Assembly: GCA_044336815.1 (NCBI GenBank)
Contig: JBIIOU010000061.1
Coordinates: 1 to 10,718 of the forward strand
From: GCA-2737125 sp044336815
Lineage (GTDB): Bacteria > Actinomycetota > Actinomycetes > S36-B12
Reading direction: 5' to 3'
Length of the DNA stretch: 10,718 nucleotides
Of this stretch, positions 1 to 7,960 are shown one piece after another; the first letter of the stretch is position 1, and each line of letters opens with the position of its first letter. The notes beneath the pieces are model-generated. The model was given only the letters and a program-made list of their open reading frames with translations, did not search any database and was not told the origin of the DNA. The translations under genes were made by a program, and so were the position numbers.

Positions 1-222
1 GCCCAACTTGGCTCCTGATCTGCGTTTTTCATCAACTAACTCAGCTGCTTCGAGCGCTGCTTCACTCGTCACCTGCAAAAAAGCGTGCACTCGCTCGTCA
101 ACCTCAGCGATGCGGGCCAGATGGGCCTTGGTTACTTCAAGGGAGGTAACCTCCCCCGCGGAAATTGCTGCAGCGAGCACACTTGCAGGTTGGCGAATTA
201 GGTCGGCATCGACGCTGCTCAT
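1..222 (-). CDS. gatA: Glutamyl/aspartyl-tRNA amidotransferase subunit A, N-terminal part (cut by window edge)
   Basis: Only the first 74 codons are present; the gene runs off the left edge. GatA is the amidase-signature subunit of the GatCAB complex, which releases ammonia from glutamine and passes it to GatB to convert Glu-tRNA(Gln) or Asp-tRNA(Asn) in the cytoplasm. The Ser-cis-Ser-Lys catalytic residues lie further in and cannot be seen here. The call rests on the typical N-terminal helices (LIRQPASVLAAISAGEVTS, then a run of the type AHLARIAEVDERVHAFLQV) and on position: the ATG overlaps the TGA of gatC in an ATGA, as in many actinobacterial gatCA pairs. A gatB gene would be expected next, outside the window. 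Family assignment is firm because of the gatC neighbour; nothing can be said about activity. Confidence 0.93.
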   Translation of the reverse strand, partial: MSSVDADLIRQPASVLAAAISAGEVTSLEVTKAHLARIAEVDERVHAFLQVTSEAALEAAELVDEKRRSGAKLG

Positions 223-521
223 GCTTGTTCCTCGTCCAGAATCCTGGGGACTCTGAAACGATCATCTTGAGTCGCCGGGGCTGAGGCGAAAACCTCAGCC
301 CGATCTAGTCCTGGATAGGCGATGTCCTCGCGGAAGACATTTTCAATTGGCACCGGATGGGAGGTCGGGGGGATATCATCGGCGGCCACCTCCGAAATTC
401 GGGCAACCGACTGCAAAATTACAGCTAACTGCTCCGCATAGTGGTCAAGTTCGGTGGCGGTTAGGTCAAGTCGGGCCAACTTGGCCAGATGGGCGACTTC
501 CTGACGGGTAATTGCGGTCAC
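219..521 (-). CDS. gatC: Glutamyl/aspartyl-tRNA amidotransferase subunit C
   Basis: This 100-residue protein has the usual length for GatC, the small subunit that wraps around GatA and stabilises the GatCAB complex. The N-terminal half shows the family pattern: ITRQEVAHLAKLARLDLT followed by an amphipathic helix with ELDHYAEQL. The C-terminal part holds the extended stretch with a PTSHPVPIENVFREDI segment (about residues 52 to 67) and ends in RVPRILDEE, close to the usual VPRIL ending. It starts with GTG at 521, inside the GTGA overlap with the ligA stop codon, and its own stop overlaps the gatA ATG in an ATGA. Both junctions point to translational coupling within one operon. No other reading is likely. 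Confidence 0.96.
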   Translation of the reverse strand: MTAITRQEVAHLAKLARLDLTATELDHYAEQLAVILQSVARISEVAADDIPPTSHPVPIENVFREDIAYPGLDRAEVFASAPATQDDRFRVPRILDEEQA

Positions 522-2722
522 TGCGTGATTGTAGTCAGCGCCGCTTCCAGCCCGTCGGTGAGCAGTACTTCAAATCCGGCTGCACCTATAACCGGGACGC
601 CGAGGGCTACGGCTTTGTCGAATTTTGACCCGGCACTTTCACCGGCGACCAAAATACCGGTCTTGGACGAAACTGAACCCGATACCTTGCCCCCACGACT
701 TGTTATGGCCGCAGCCGCACTATCGCGGGTGTAACCGGCCAAAGATCCGGTGATAACTACCACCAGGCCCGCGAACTCCTGTGATGTCGACTCACCACCT
801 TCATCGGCAAACTGCACCCCACCAGCGCGCCATTTTGAGACCACCTGTTGATGCCAAGGTTCGCTAAACCACTCGCGAACTGCCACCGCAATGGTTTCAC
901 CAACTCCATCAACTTCGGCGAGCTCCGCGAGACTGGCGGAACTAATCGAATCAAGACTTCTGAACACTCGAGCAAGGGACTGCGCCGCAGTTGGGCCAAC
1001 GTGCCGGATTGAAAGTGCAACCAAGACCCTCCAGAGCGGACGGCCTTTGGCAAGTTGCACCTGAGCCCACATGCTCTTAGCGTTCTCGGTTAGTTGCGGG
1101 CCAACTTCCCCCTTGGCCGGCTCGCGCCTGAAAAATTCGCAGTTGAGGAGATCAGCTTGCGTTAGCAGGAAAAGATCACCTTCGTCCGCCAATAAGCCGC
1201 AGTCCAAAAGCGCATAGGCAGCCTTTTCACCAAGGCCCTCGATATCTAAAGCTCCACGTGAGGCCACATGCGAAAGCCGCTCCCGCAATTGGGCCGGGCA
1301 CCCGCGCGCATTCGGGCACCGAAAATCTTTATCACCCTCCTTGGCTGGACCAAGTGTCGATCCGCAGGCAGGGCACAGCGTCGGCATCACAAAGGGGCGT
1401 TCGCTCCCGGTACGCGCCTCAACGACCGGCCCGAGAATTTCGGGGATGACATCACCGGCCTTGCGCAAATAGACCATGTCACCAATCAGCACACCCTTAC
1501 GTTCCACCTCAAATGCATTATGCAAAGTCGCCATCGCCACGCTTGAACCAGCGACTTTCACGGGTTCCATGACCGCGAATGGGGTAACCCGGCCGGTTCG
1601 GCCCACATTTACTTGGATATCAATGAGCCGGGTACGCACGACTTCTGGTGGGTACTTGTAGGCGATTGCCCAACGCGGTGCTCGTGCGGTCTCACCTAAC
1701 TGCGCCTGCAGCGCGAGATCGTCGACCTTAATGACAATGCCATCAATTTCATGCTCAACATCATGGCGATGCTCACCGTAATAATTGATGAAAGAGCGTA
1801 CCGCGGCAAGACTATTTTCGACTCGGGCAAGTTTACTTACTGGCAGACCCAGAGCTGCTAAGAAATCGTAACCTTGGCTTTGCCGGGTGATTGAAAATCC
1901 ATCAACCTCACCAATGCCGTGGACAGTCAAACCCAACCCATTGAGCCGAGAAATTGATAGCTCGAGTTCAGATCGCAACCGCGCAATTTTCGAGGCACCC
2001 CGCTCACCCGGGGTCTGCGATTGCTCCGCCAATCTCAATTCATCTTCGCGGCGATCGATGCGCTGTCGCAAGGTGCCGGCCGCGGCATTACGTGGGTTGG
2101 CGAACGGCGAAAGCCCTTGAGCTAGTTGCTCCTCATTCAACTGCTGAAAAATAGCCACGGGAAGGAATATCTCGCCGCGGACCTCGAGAAGTCTGGGGAT
2201 GGCAGCGCCTTTGGGTTTGGTAAGCACCGCTGGAACTGCTGGGATAAAGCCAGCGTTGTAGGTGACATCCTCACCTACTCGACCGTCGCCGCGCGTTGCT
2301 AAGGACTTTAATCTGCCCTCGACATAGACCGCATCAACAGCGAGGCCATCTATCTTTACCTCGCACAAATAATCAGGTACTTGATCGATCCCGCGTTCCA
2401 CGCGCGCAAGCCAAGCATCGAGTTCGTCACCTGAAAAGACATTGTCAAGTGAATACATACGATGAAGGTGCTCGACCGGATTGAACATCTCTGACCGGCT
2501 ACCGCCAACGCTTAGACTTGGTGATTCACTCGACTGCAACTGTGGCCAGTCCTGCTCAAGTAAAAGCAACTCGCGGAAATATGAGTCGTATTCATCATCC
2601 GAAAGTGTCGGCTTGTCGCGCTGGTAGTACTCGGTGCGCGCTTGATTTATTGCATCGGCCAATTCAATCCACCGTTGCTGCTCGGCCGGCGGCACACTTG
2701 CAGCCTTGCGTTCACCTGCCAT
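518..2722 (-). CDS. ligA: NAD-dependent DNA ligase LigA
   Basis: The enzyme seals nicks in duplex DNA during replication and repair, using NAD+ as AMP donor. From the ATG at 2722 the protein has 734 residues. Domains in order: N-terminal Ia domain with EYYQRDKPTLSDDEYD (about 31 to 46); nucleotidyltransferase domain with the adenylated lysine in KIDG (K123) and the HEIDGIVIKVDD motif (323 to 334); OB domain with VNVGRTGRVTPF (371 to 382); C4 zinc finger C450, C453, C469, C475; helix-hairpin-helix region around SIRHVGPTAA (571 to 580) and VDGVGETIA; and a C-terminal BRCT domain (about 647 to 725, with VVVITGSLAG). Compared with what I recall of other actinobacterial LigA, there is an extra charged segment of about 34 residues near 222 to 262. 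The 5' end overlaps the MetE-like gene. An in-frame GTG at 2728 is an alternative start. Confidence 0.97.
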   Translation of the reverse strand: MAGERKAASVPPAEQQRWIELADAINQARTEYYQRDKPTLSDDEYDSYFRELLLLEQDWPQLQSSESPSLSVGGSRSEMFNPVEHLHRMYSLDNVFSGDELDAWLARVERGIDQVPDYLCEVKIDGLAVDAVYVEGRLKSLATRGDGRVGEDVTYNAGFIPAVPAVLTKPKGAAIPRLLEVRGEIFLPVAIFQQLNEEQLAQGLSPFANPRNAAAGTLRQRIDRREDELRLAEQSQTPGERGASKIARLRSELELSISRLNGLGLTVHGIGEVDGFSITRQSQGYDFLAALGLPVSKLARVENSLAAVRSFINYYGEHRHDVEHEIDGIVIKVDDLALQAQLGETARAPRWAIAYKYPPEVVRTRLIDIQVNVGRTGRVTPFAVMEPVKVAGSSVAMATLHNAFEVERKGVLIGDMVYLRKAGDVIPEILGPVVEARTGSERPFVMPTLCPACGSTLGPAKEGDKDFRCPNARGCPAQLRERLSHVASRGALDIEGLGEKAAYALLDCGLLADEGDLFLLTQADLLNCEFFRREPAKGEVGPQLTENAKSMWAQVQLAKGRPLWRVLVALSIRHVGPTAAQSLARVFRSLDSISSASLAELAEVDGVGETIAVAVREWFSEPWHQQVVSKWRAGGVQFADEGGESTSQEFAGLVVVITGSLAGYTRDSAAAAITSRGGKVSGSVSSKTGILVAGESAGSKFDKAVALGVPVIGAAGFEVLLTDGLEAALTTITQ

Positions 2723-3767
2723 GCTCACCGCCTTCCTCCTCGCCGTCAACCCGATCATCTCGCAACACACTTCCGGCGGCCCGACAAGATTCATACGCGG
2801 TTCTTACCCATTCCCAGTCTGCCCCAGCCATCCCGCAAGTCGGAGTAATGACGACCCCTGAGAGCCAAACTGGATCACTCATCCCAAGGCGGTGGATTGC
2901 CGTGCGGACCGGGCGACTTGCCTCCGCATTACTGATCGCGCCCTTACCTACTGCTGGCACACTGCCGGCGAAAAGTCCGATACCAGACTCAAGTAATTGA
3001 CCTAATTGCTCATCTGGGCAATTGCCATTAAGTAAGTCAAGGCTCACAAATTGCGCACCAGCATTGACGAACATTTCGACCGGGACATCTTTGGCACAGC
3101 AGTGGATACCAACATGGGCACCAGCGCCTTTCGCCGCGTCTAGTACCACCCGAAGACCGGCACCCGCGGTGCCGCTCTCGACCGCACGATATGAGGAGAG
3201 CCCGCTCGCGGTACCGATTGCACCGGCTAACACCGTGGGTAATGCGGGCTCATCAATTTGCACCACGACAGGCCCACCGAATCGGCGATGCAGGTCGCCA
3301 ATATGCACTCGCACCGCCTCGGCCAGCGCCTGGGTGATGTCGCGGCAAGCCCCAGAGTCTTTTAGGATCCTTTCACCGGTTGCCATTTCTATACTCGCGG
3401 CAAGTGTCCAGGGCCCAGCGACTTGCGTCTTGATCGGCCCGAGGTAATTAAGGCTCTGCTCTTCGAGAGCATCGAGGTCTTCACCTATCCATGACCTTGC
3501 CCGAGCCATCGCTCGACCGGGACCGGGTGCGACCCGCCAACCCTGCGGCGTGGTGTCAAGCCCAAGGTCCACACTTACCACCGATAAGAGTGCGGCGGTG
3601 CGCCCGATGATGTCAGAGCCAGGTCCGCGCGCCGGCAGTTCAAACACGTGAATGAAGTCGGTTAATTCGCCGGCGACTACTCGCGCTGCCTCGGCCGAAC
3701 TAGTACCGGGCAGCGATCCAATCCCGGTTGCAGTTACCGGAGCCCAGACGAATTGCCGGGCACTCAT
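2712..3767 (-). CDS. MetE-like (cobalamin-independent methionine synthase C-terminal family) protein
   Basis: This 351-residue protein matches only the C-terminal catalytic barrel of MetE, which is about 750 residues long; the N-terminal half that binds the folate is absent. Visible hallmarks are GIGSLPG at the start (15 to 21), QIDEPALP (170 to 177), a zinc-type site HCC (H222 and C224, the HxC pattern) and the third cysteine in TPTCGM (C311). Where MetE has a fourth, glutamate ligand, the aligned position seems to be aspartate (D244 in VSLDL). Related stand-alone proteins sit beside ligA in other Actinobacteria and are often annotated methionine synthase; their real methyl donor and acceptor are not clear to me. 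The ATG overlaps the mnmA stop in an ATGA, and the 3' end overlaps the ligA start. Methyl transfer to a thiol is an inference; the family call is solid. Confidence 0.85.
   Translation of the reverse strand: MSARQFVWAPVTATGIGSLPGTSSAEAARVVAGELTDFIHVFELPARGPGSDIIGRTAALLSVVSVDLGLDTTPQGWRVAPGPGRAMARARSWIGEDLDALEEQSLNYLGPIKTQVAGPWTLAASIEMATGERILKDSGACRDITQALAEAVRVHIGDLHRRFGGPVVVQIDEPALPTVLAGAIGTASGLSSYRAVESGTAGAGLRVVLDAAKGAGAHVGIHCCAKDVPVEMFVNAGAQFVSLDLLNGNCPDEQLGQLLESGIGLFAGSVPAVGKGAISNAEASRPVRTAIHRLGMSDPVWLSGVVITPTCGMAGADWEWVRTAYESCRAAGSVLRDDRVDGEEEGGEHGR
2735..2740 (-). promoter_or_regulatory. Ribosome binding site of ligA, leaves start choice open
   Basis: On the minus strand this reads AGGAGG, a full Shine-Dalgarno core lying inside the 3' end of the MetE-like gene. 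It is six bases before an in-frame GTG (2728 to 2726), an ideal spacing, and twelve bases before the ATG at 2722. A second, weaker GGAAGG (2736 to 2731) is eight bases from the ATG. The two starts differ by only two residues, so the protein is essentially the same. Confidence 0.6.
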
Positions 3768-4849
3768 GCAGATCGCGTGGTTACAGCGATTGTCGCCGAG
3801 CCAACAACCCGGGTTCCGTCATAAAGCACGACTGCTTGGCCAAGTGCGATCCCACGAATCGGAACCAAGAGTTCAACCATCATGCGGTCCCCATGTGCAT
3901 AGGCTCGTGCGGGTACCGGTACCCCGTGTGCCCGCACCTGCGCAAGCAATTCGACGGGGCTCTCATCAAGTGGAGAAGTCGTCCAGATTGGTTTTATGCC
4001 CTCGAGTGCATAAACATCGAGTAACTCAGGGGGTCCGACTGTTACCCGTCGGCTACCAATTTCAACATCTACGACATACCGGGGTGCCCCGTCTGCGGCA
4101 GGCCTAGAGAGTTGGAGCCCTCTACGTTGCCCTATCGTGAATGCGTAGGTGCCGTCATGCTCCGCGAGTACCTCTCCGGATTCGGAATCAACAATTTCAC
4201 CGGGCAACGAACCAAGATGTCGTTGCAAGAACCCGGCTGTGTCACCATCGGGAATGAAGCAAATATCGTGGCTGTCTGGCTTTTGCGCGACCAATAGACC
4301 TCTTGCTTCGGCTTCAGCTCGAATTACGTCTTTGGTATCGGCACCCAGTGGGAAAATTGAGCGTGCAAGCTGCCTGGGCTGAAGCACTCCGAGCACATAC
4401 GACTGATCCTTTTCTGGATCCACCGCGCGATGTAATTCTGGCCCGGCCGCGCCCTGCACAATTTGGGCATAGTGACCGGTGGCGACCGCGTCGAACTCCA
4501 TCGCGAGTGCCCGGTCTAGTACCGCGGTGAACTTGATCGTTTCATTGCAACGCAAGCACGGGTTCGGAGTGTGCCCAAGTCGGTATTCCTCAATAAAGTC
4601 GTCGATGACCGCCTCAGCAAACTCCTCAGACAAATCCCACACATAAAAAGGGATCTCGAGTTTGTCTGCGACTCGGCGGGCATCGAGGGCATCATCAAGG
4701 GTGCAGCAGCCCCGCTGCCGGCCGTCACCGTAAGTCTTGTTGCGGGAAAGCGCGAGGTGTACGCCGACCACATCATGGCCAGCATCCACCATTCGGGCAG
4801 CCGCAACCGAAGAGTCAACGCCTCCGGACATCGCAACCAAGACCTTCAT
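3764..4849 (-). CDS. mnmA: tRNA-specific 2-thiouridylase MnmA
   Basis: MnmA activates uridine 34 of Lys, Glu and Gln tRNAs with ATP and installs sulfur to give 2-thiouridine. From the ATG at 4849 the protein has 361 residues, the family's normal length. It shows the PP-loop SGGVDSS (8 to 14), the catalytic cysteine in TPNPCLRCN (C98, with C101), the ATGHYA motif (123 to 128), and the second catalytic cysteine in DSHDICFIPDGD (C197), followed by FTIGQRRGL and a C-terminal beta domain with VQVRAHG-type sequence (here AQVRAHG). The start was chosen because homologues begin MKVL(V/A)AMSGGVDSS; an ATG at 4861 would add MVVR. The cysteine desulfurase just upstream is the likely sulfur source, and the short gap (16 bases, or 4 from the upstream ATG) supports co-transcription. 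The stop overlaps the next gene. Confidence 0.96.
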   Translation of the reverse strand: MKVLVAMSGGVDSSVAAARMVDAGHDVVGVHLALSRNKTYGDGRQRGCCTLDDALDARRVADKLEIPFYVWDLSEEFAEAVIDDFIEEYRLGHTPNPCLRCNETIKFTAVLDRALAMEFDAVATGHYAQIVQGAAGPELHRAVDPEKDQSYVLGVLQPRQLARSIFPLGADTKDVIRAEAEARGLLVAQKPDSHDICFIPDGDTAGFLQRHLGSLPGEIVDSESGEVLAEHDGTYAFTIGQRRGLQLSRPAADGAPRYVVDVEIGSRRVTVGPPELLDVYALEGIKPIWTTSPLDESPVELLAQVRAHGVPVPARAYAHGDRMMVELLVPIRGIALGQAVVLYDGTRVVGSATIAVTTRSA

Positions 4850-4865
4850 GCGAACGACCATTTTG

Positions 4866-6062
4866 TCATTTGGGCCTCGACGAAACCGTGCGAGATGCTC
4901 TGGCAACAGCGCCCGGCAGAGCAGCGACAACTCGATCGACATCGGCAGCAGACGACGGATACCCGAAACTAAATCTCAGCGACGCCCGGGAGGTGCGCTC
5001 ATCAACACCCATGGCGAGCAATACGTGACTTGCCTCGGGTATCCCCGCGGTGCAGGCCGACCCGGTAGAGCAATCCACCCCCGAGGCATCAAGCAGCATC
5101 AGCATCGAGTCGCCCTCGCAGCCGGGAAAAGAGAAATGCGCGTTGCCCGGCAGTCGGCCGCCACCCAATAGATCAGGGTCACCATTGAGAATCGCTCCAG
5201 GAACCGCCGCCAAAACTCGTTCGATTAGGTTGTTTCGCAAATCACGAATCGCCCGCGCATGTTCTTCTTGGTGCGCAACAGCATGGCGAACGGCAACCGC
5301 AAAAGCTGCGATGGCCGGCGCATCAAAAGTTCCGGATCTAATATCGCGCTCTTGCCCACCCCCGTGGAGGACAGGGGTAAACCCGGTGGCCGGATTAACG
5401 ATCAGGGCACCAACCCCAAATGGGCCCCCGACCTTGTGACTGCTTATGGTCACAGCATCAGCGCCAAGGGCGCCAAGATCCATGGGTACCTGACCAAGTA
5501 CTTGAACCGCATCTGTGTGAAACGGCACGCCCTGCTCTTTACATAGTTCGGCGATGCGCTCAACCGGTTCGATCGTGCCGACTTCATTATTCGCCCACAT
5601 CACGGTACAAAGGGCTACTGCCGGTTTCTCCGCAAGTGATTCAGCAGTTTTTGTGGTGCTGACACGTGCGTCATGATCAACCTCAAGCCACTCGACGATG
5701 GCCCCTTCATGCTCCCCCAGCCAAGCCACCGGGTCCATTACTGCATGGTGCTCAATCGCCGAGGCAAGCACCCGCATTGGGGATTTGTTCCCTGAACTTT
5801 GCTGACGCTGCCAATAAAGACCCTTGACCGCCAGGTTGTCAGCCTCAGTGCCACCCGCGGTGAAAATCACGCCGCTGGGCCTGGTCTTTAAATCAGCGGC
5901 GATGCTTTCGCGCGACTCCTCGACAACTTTGCGTGCTGATCTGCCGGCCGCATGAAGTGAAGACGGGTTGCCAAGATGCTCGGACGCAGCCAACCAAGCA
6001 GCACGCGCATCAGGGAGCATGGCAGTGGTGGCAGCATGATCGAGATAGGACCGGTCACTCAT
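4866..6062 (-). CDS. iscS: Cysteine desulfurase (IscS/NifS class)
   Basis: A PLP enzyme that takes sulfur from L-cysteine as an enzyme-bound persulfide, leaving alanine, and hands it to acceptors such as MnmA or Fe-S scaffolds. The 398-residue length fits the group I class. Visible features are YLDHAATT at the start (6 to 13), LGNPSSLHAAGR (30 to 41), the TAGGTEADN loop (68 to 76), EHHAV with the PLP-stacking histidine (about 104 to 108), WANNEVGT (156 to 163), HTDAVQ (182 to 187), the PLP lysine in SSHKVGGPFG (K210), RSGTFDAPA, and the persulfide cysteine in GSACTAG (C337). It leads the mnmA operon, which fits a role in tRNA thiolation; no isc or suf scaffold gene is in the window, so a wider role in Fe-S assembly is possible but not shown. 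I see no strong ribosome binding site before the ATG. Confidence 0.95.
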   Translation of the reverse strand: MSDRSYLDHAATTAMLPDARAAWLAASEHLGNPSSLHAAGRSARKVVEESRESIAADLKTRPSGVIFTAGGTEADNLAVKGLYWQRQQSSGNKSPMRVLASAIEHHAVMDPVAWLGEHEGAIVEWLEVDHDARVSTTKTAESLAEKPAVALCTVMWANNEVGTIEPVERIAELCKEQGVPFHTDAVQVLGQVPMDLGALGADAVTISSHKVGGPFGVGALIVNPATGFTPVLHGGGQERDIRSGTFDAPAIAAFAVAVRHAVAHQEEHARAIRDLRNNLIERVLAAVPGAILNGDPDLLGGGRLPGNAHFSFPGCEGDSMLMLLDASGVDCSTGSACTAGIPEASHVLLAMGVDERTSRASLRFSFGYPSSAADVDRVVAALPGAVARASRTVSSRPK

Positions 6063-6071
6063 AATGCGCCA

Positions 6072-6100
6072 TTCACAATGAACCGTTCACAATTCACCAT
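6072..6100. repeat. Short repeats and palindrome before the desulfurase operon (possible operator)
   Basis: TTCACAAT occurs twice (6072 to 6079 and 6086 to 6093), 14 bases apart, and a third related TTCACCAT starts at 6093, so TTCAC recurs on a 7-base register. Between the first two lies a perfect palindrome TGAAC-C-GTTCA (6079 to 6089). The site sits between the etfA stop and the desulfurase ATG, just downstream of the candidate promoter, where a repressor site would often lie. No known regulator motif is claimed. Confidence 0.4.
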
Positions 6101-6128
6101 CGTAGAGCAACCAACACCCCAAGGTCAG
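6099..6128 (-). promoter_or_regulatory. Candidate promoter of the desulfurase-mnmA-ligA-gatCA operon
   Basis: On the minus strand CTGACC (6128 to 6123) and TACGAT (6104 to 6099) are 18 bases apart, a weak match to the -35 and -10 consensus (TANNNT type). The -35 overlaps the end of etfA. The long string of overlapping genes downstream needs either this promoter or read-through from etfBA; the sequence alone does not decide. Confidence 0.3.
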
Positions 6129-7078
6129 GCGCGCTTCTTGATCTCCTCGGTCAGCTGCGGTACGACCTGAAAAAGATCACCGACGATCCCGAAATCAGCA
6201 AGCTCAAATAGGGGTGCTTCCGGATCCTTATTGACGACCACAATGGTCTTTGAGGTCTGCATTCCGGCCCGGTGCTGGATGGCTCCCGAAATCCCATTCG
6301 CCATGTACAACTGGGGCGAGACCGTCTTACCTGTCTGCCCGACCTGGTACTGGTGCGGGTACCAACCTGCATCAGTTGCTGCCCGCGAGGCGCCAACCGC
6401 GGCGCCCAAAGAGTCTGCCAGTGCCTCTATCACCGCGAAGCCTTCGGGAGCCCCGACTCCACGGCCACCTGACACCACGATCGCGGCCTCCGAAAGATCT
6501 GGGCGCCCGTCTTTTTGTGCGACCGTTCGACCGGTGACTTTCGCCATCATTGCAACCTCGCTGATGGCCACACTTACGTCAACGCGAGTCGCGGTAACGG
6601 CGGCCGGTACGGGCGGAGTTGAGTTTGGGCGCACGGTGAAGATTGGGGTGCCCTTGGTTACCTTTGAATGCACCACGGTGCTGCCGCCGAAAACACTCTG
6701 CGTTGCAATGCCCTCAGCTGAGATTCCGATTGCGTCGGTAATAACCCCAGAGTTGATCTTGATAGCCAATCGACCAGCGGTCTCCTTGCCATCTGCACTA
6801 GAAGCGATAATCACGGCACTTGGCGACTGATCGGCGACTAAGCTTGCCAACACTTCGGCACGGGGGGCCACCGGATGATCAATGTATTGAGCGCCATCAG
6901 CAACATAAACCTTGGATGCGCCAAACTCACCAAGAACGGCGGCGGCGGCCTCGGAGTAACCCGGGCCTATCCAGACCGCCGAAGGCTCACCCAAGGTGCG
7001 CGCGAGTGTAAGCAGTTCACTTGTCACCTTTTTAACTGAGCCATCAGCATGCTCGACGACAACTAAGACTTCAGACAT
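6125..7078 (-). CDS. etfA: Electron transfer flavoprotein alpha subunit
   Basis: EtfA binds FAD and, with EtfB, carries electrons from acyl-CoA and related dehydrogenases towards the respiratory chain. The protein has 317 residues from the ATG at 7078, a normal length. The C-terminal FAD domain is clear: SGGRGVGAPEGF (203 to 214), SRAATDAGWYP (231 to 241), QVGQTGKTVSPQLY (245 to 258), a GISGAIQHRAGM stretch (262 to 273), VNKDPEAPLFE (282 to 292) and DFGIVGDL (295 to 302). The start is supported by GAGAGGA five bases upstream on the coding strand. It follows etfB after 25 bases, so the two are almost certainly one transcript. An upstream in-frame extension to 7162 overlaps etfB and lacks family similarity, so it is rejected as the start. 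Confidence 0.96.
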   Translation of the reverse strand: MSEVLVVVEHADGSVKKVTSELLTLARTLGEPSAVWIGPGYSEAAAAVLGEFGASKVYVADGAQYIDHPVAPRAEVLASLVADQSPSAVIIASSADGKETAGRLAIKINSGVITDAIGISAEGIATQSVFGGSTVVHSKVTKGTPIFTVRPNSTPPVPAAVTATRVDVSVAISEVAMMAKVTGRTVAQKDGRPDLSEAAIVVSGGRGVGAPEGFAVIEALADSLGAAVGASRAATDAGWYPHQYQVGQTGKTVSPQLYMANGISGAIQHRAGMQTSKTIVVVNKDPEAPLFELADFGIVGDLFQVVPQLTEEIKKRA

Positions 7079-7103
7079 GTGTGTCCTCTCTCGGATTTTG
7101 GCT

Positions 7104-7883
7104 CTAGATAAACTTTTGGGCGGATAAGAAGTCAGCGAGTTTGATGCCGCCATCACCATCATCAGTTACGATCGTGCCCGCCGCTTTTGGTGGCCGGGCC
7201 GCGAAATCTTCAACAACCGTCCATGCCGCGGCCAGACCAAGTTGTGAAACATCAAGCCCAGCATCGGCAATTGACAAGGTCTCGACCGGCTTCTTCTTAG
7301 CCGCCATAATGCCCTTGAACGATGGGTAACGCGGTTCGTTAATTTTTTCAACCACACTTACTACCATTGGCATGCTCGCCTCAACAGTTTCGAATCCGTA
7401 ATCGGTGACGCGCTGGATCGTGACCGAAGTTCCCGTGACATCAACTTTTTGGGCGAAGGTGAGTTGGGCGATGCCTAATCGCTCCGCGACCATAGCGGGC
7501 ACCACACTCATACGGGCATCTGTCGATTCTGACCCGAAAAAGATCAAATCGAAACCGCGACCAGCAAGCACCGTGGCGATGGCGTAAGAAGTTGCCAGCG
7601 CGTCGGAGCCGTGCAGTGAATCGTCAACTAGGTGGATCGCCCCATCGGCACCCATGCTCAGCGCCTTGCGCACTGTTTCGCCGGCGCGCTCTGGACCCAT
7701 CGTGACGATAATTACCTCACCGCCATGCGCCTCTTGAACCTTGAGTGCTTCTTCAACCGCATACTCATCGAGTTCATTCATGACGCCATCGGCCGCCTCG
7801 CGGTCAAGGGTTGAGTCATCACTGCGGAGTTTCTTCTCGGCCCAGGTATCAGGCACCTGCTTCACACAAACCGCGATCTTCAC
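7104..7883 (-). CDS. etfB: Electron transfer flavoprotein beta subunit
   Basis: EtfB pairs with EtfA to form the soluble FAD heterodimer that accepts electrons from dehydrogenases; the beta subunit holds a structural AMP. The 259-residue protein starts IAVCVKQVPDT (3 to 13) and has NELDEYAVEEAL (36 to 47), VTMGPERA (60 to 67), the MGADGAIHLVDD turn (77 to 88), the AMP-binding stretch FFGSESTDARM (115 to 125) and the beta-family ending KINEPRYPSFKGIMAAKKKP (180 to 199). The start is GTG at 7883, with AAAAGGGG about five bases before it on the coding strand. It faces away from the YbaK-family gene across a 183-base gap. The natural dehydrogenase partner is not in the window. Confidence 0.96.
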   Translation of the reverse strand: MKIAVCVKQVPDTWAEKKLRSDDSTLDREAADGVMNELDEYAVEEALKVQEAHGGEVIIVTMGPERAGETVRKALSMGADGAIHLVDDSLHGSDALATSYAIATVLAGRGFDLIFFGSESTDARMSVVPAMVAERLGIAQLTFAQKVDVTGTSVTIQRVTDYGFETVEASMPMVVSVVEKINEPRYPSFKGIMAAKKKPVETLSIADAGLDVSQLGLAAAWTVVEDFAARPPKAAGTIVTDDGDGGIKLADFLSAQKFI

Positions 7884-7960
7884 GCCAACCCCTTTTCGAC
7901 CCGGATACTTAACTATTCGCCAATTTAGCAGCGCGGCCCGAGACCGCCACCTCAGGCTGG

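Noticed and set aside
2518..3000. 160-codon plus-strand frame opposite the ligA/MetE-like junction
   Set aside because: Low-complexity Ser/Pro/Arg-rich translation typical of a shadow frame, opposite two real genes.
6231..6830. 199-codon plus-strand frame opposite etfA
   Set aside because: Antisense to etfA, which has unmistakable FAD-binding motifs; composition effect.
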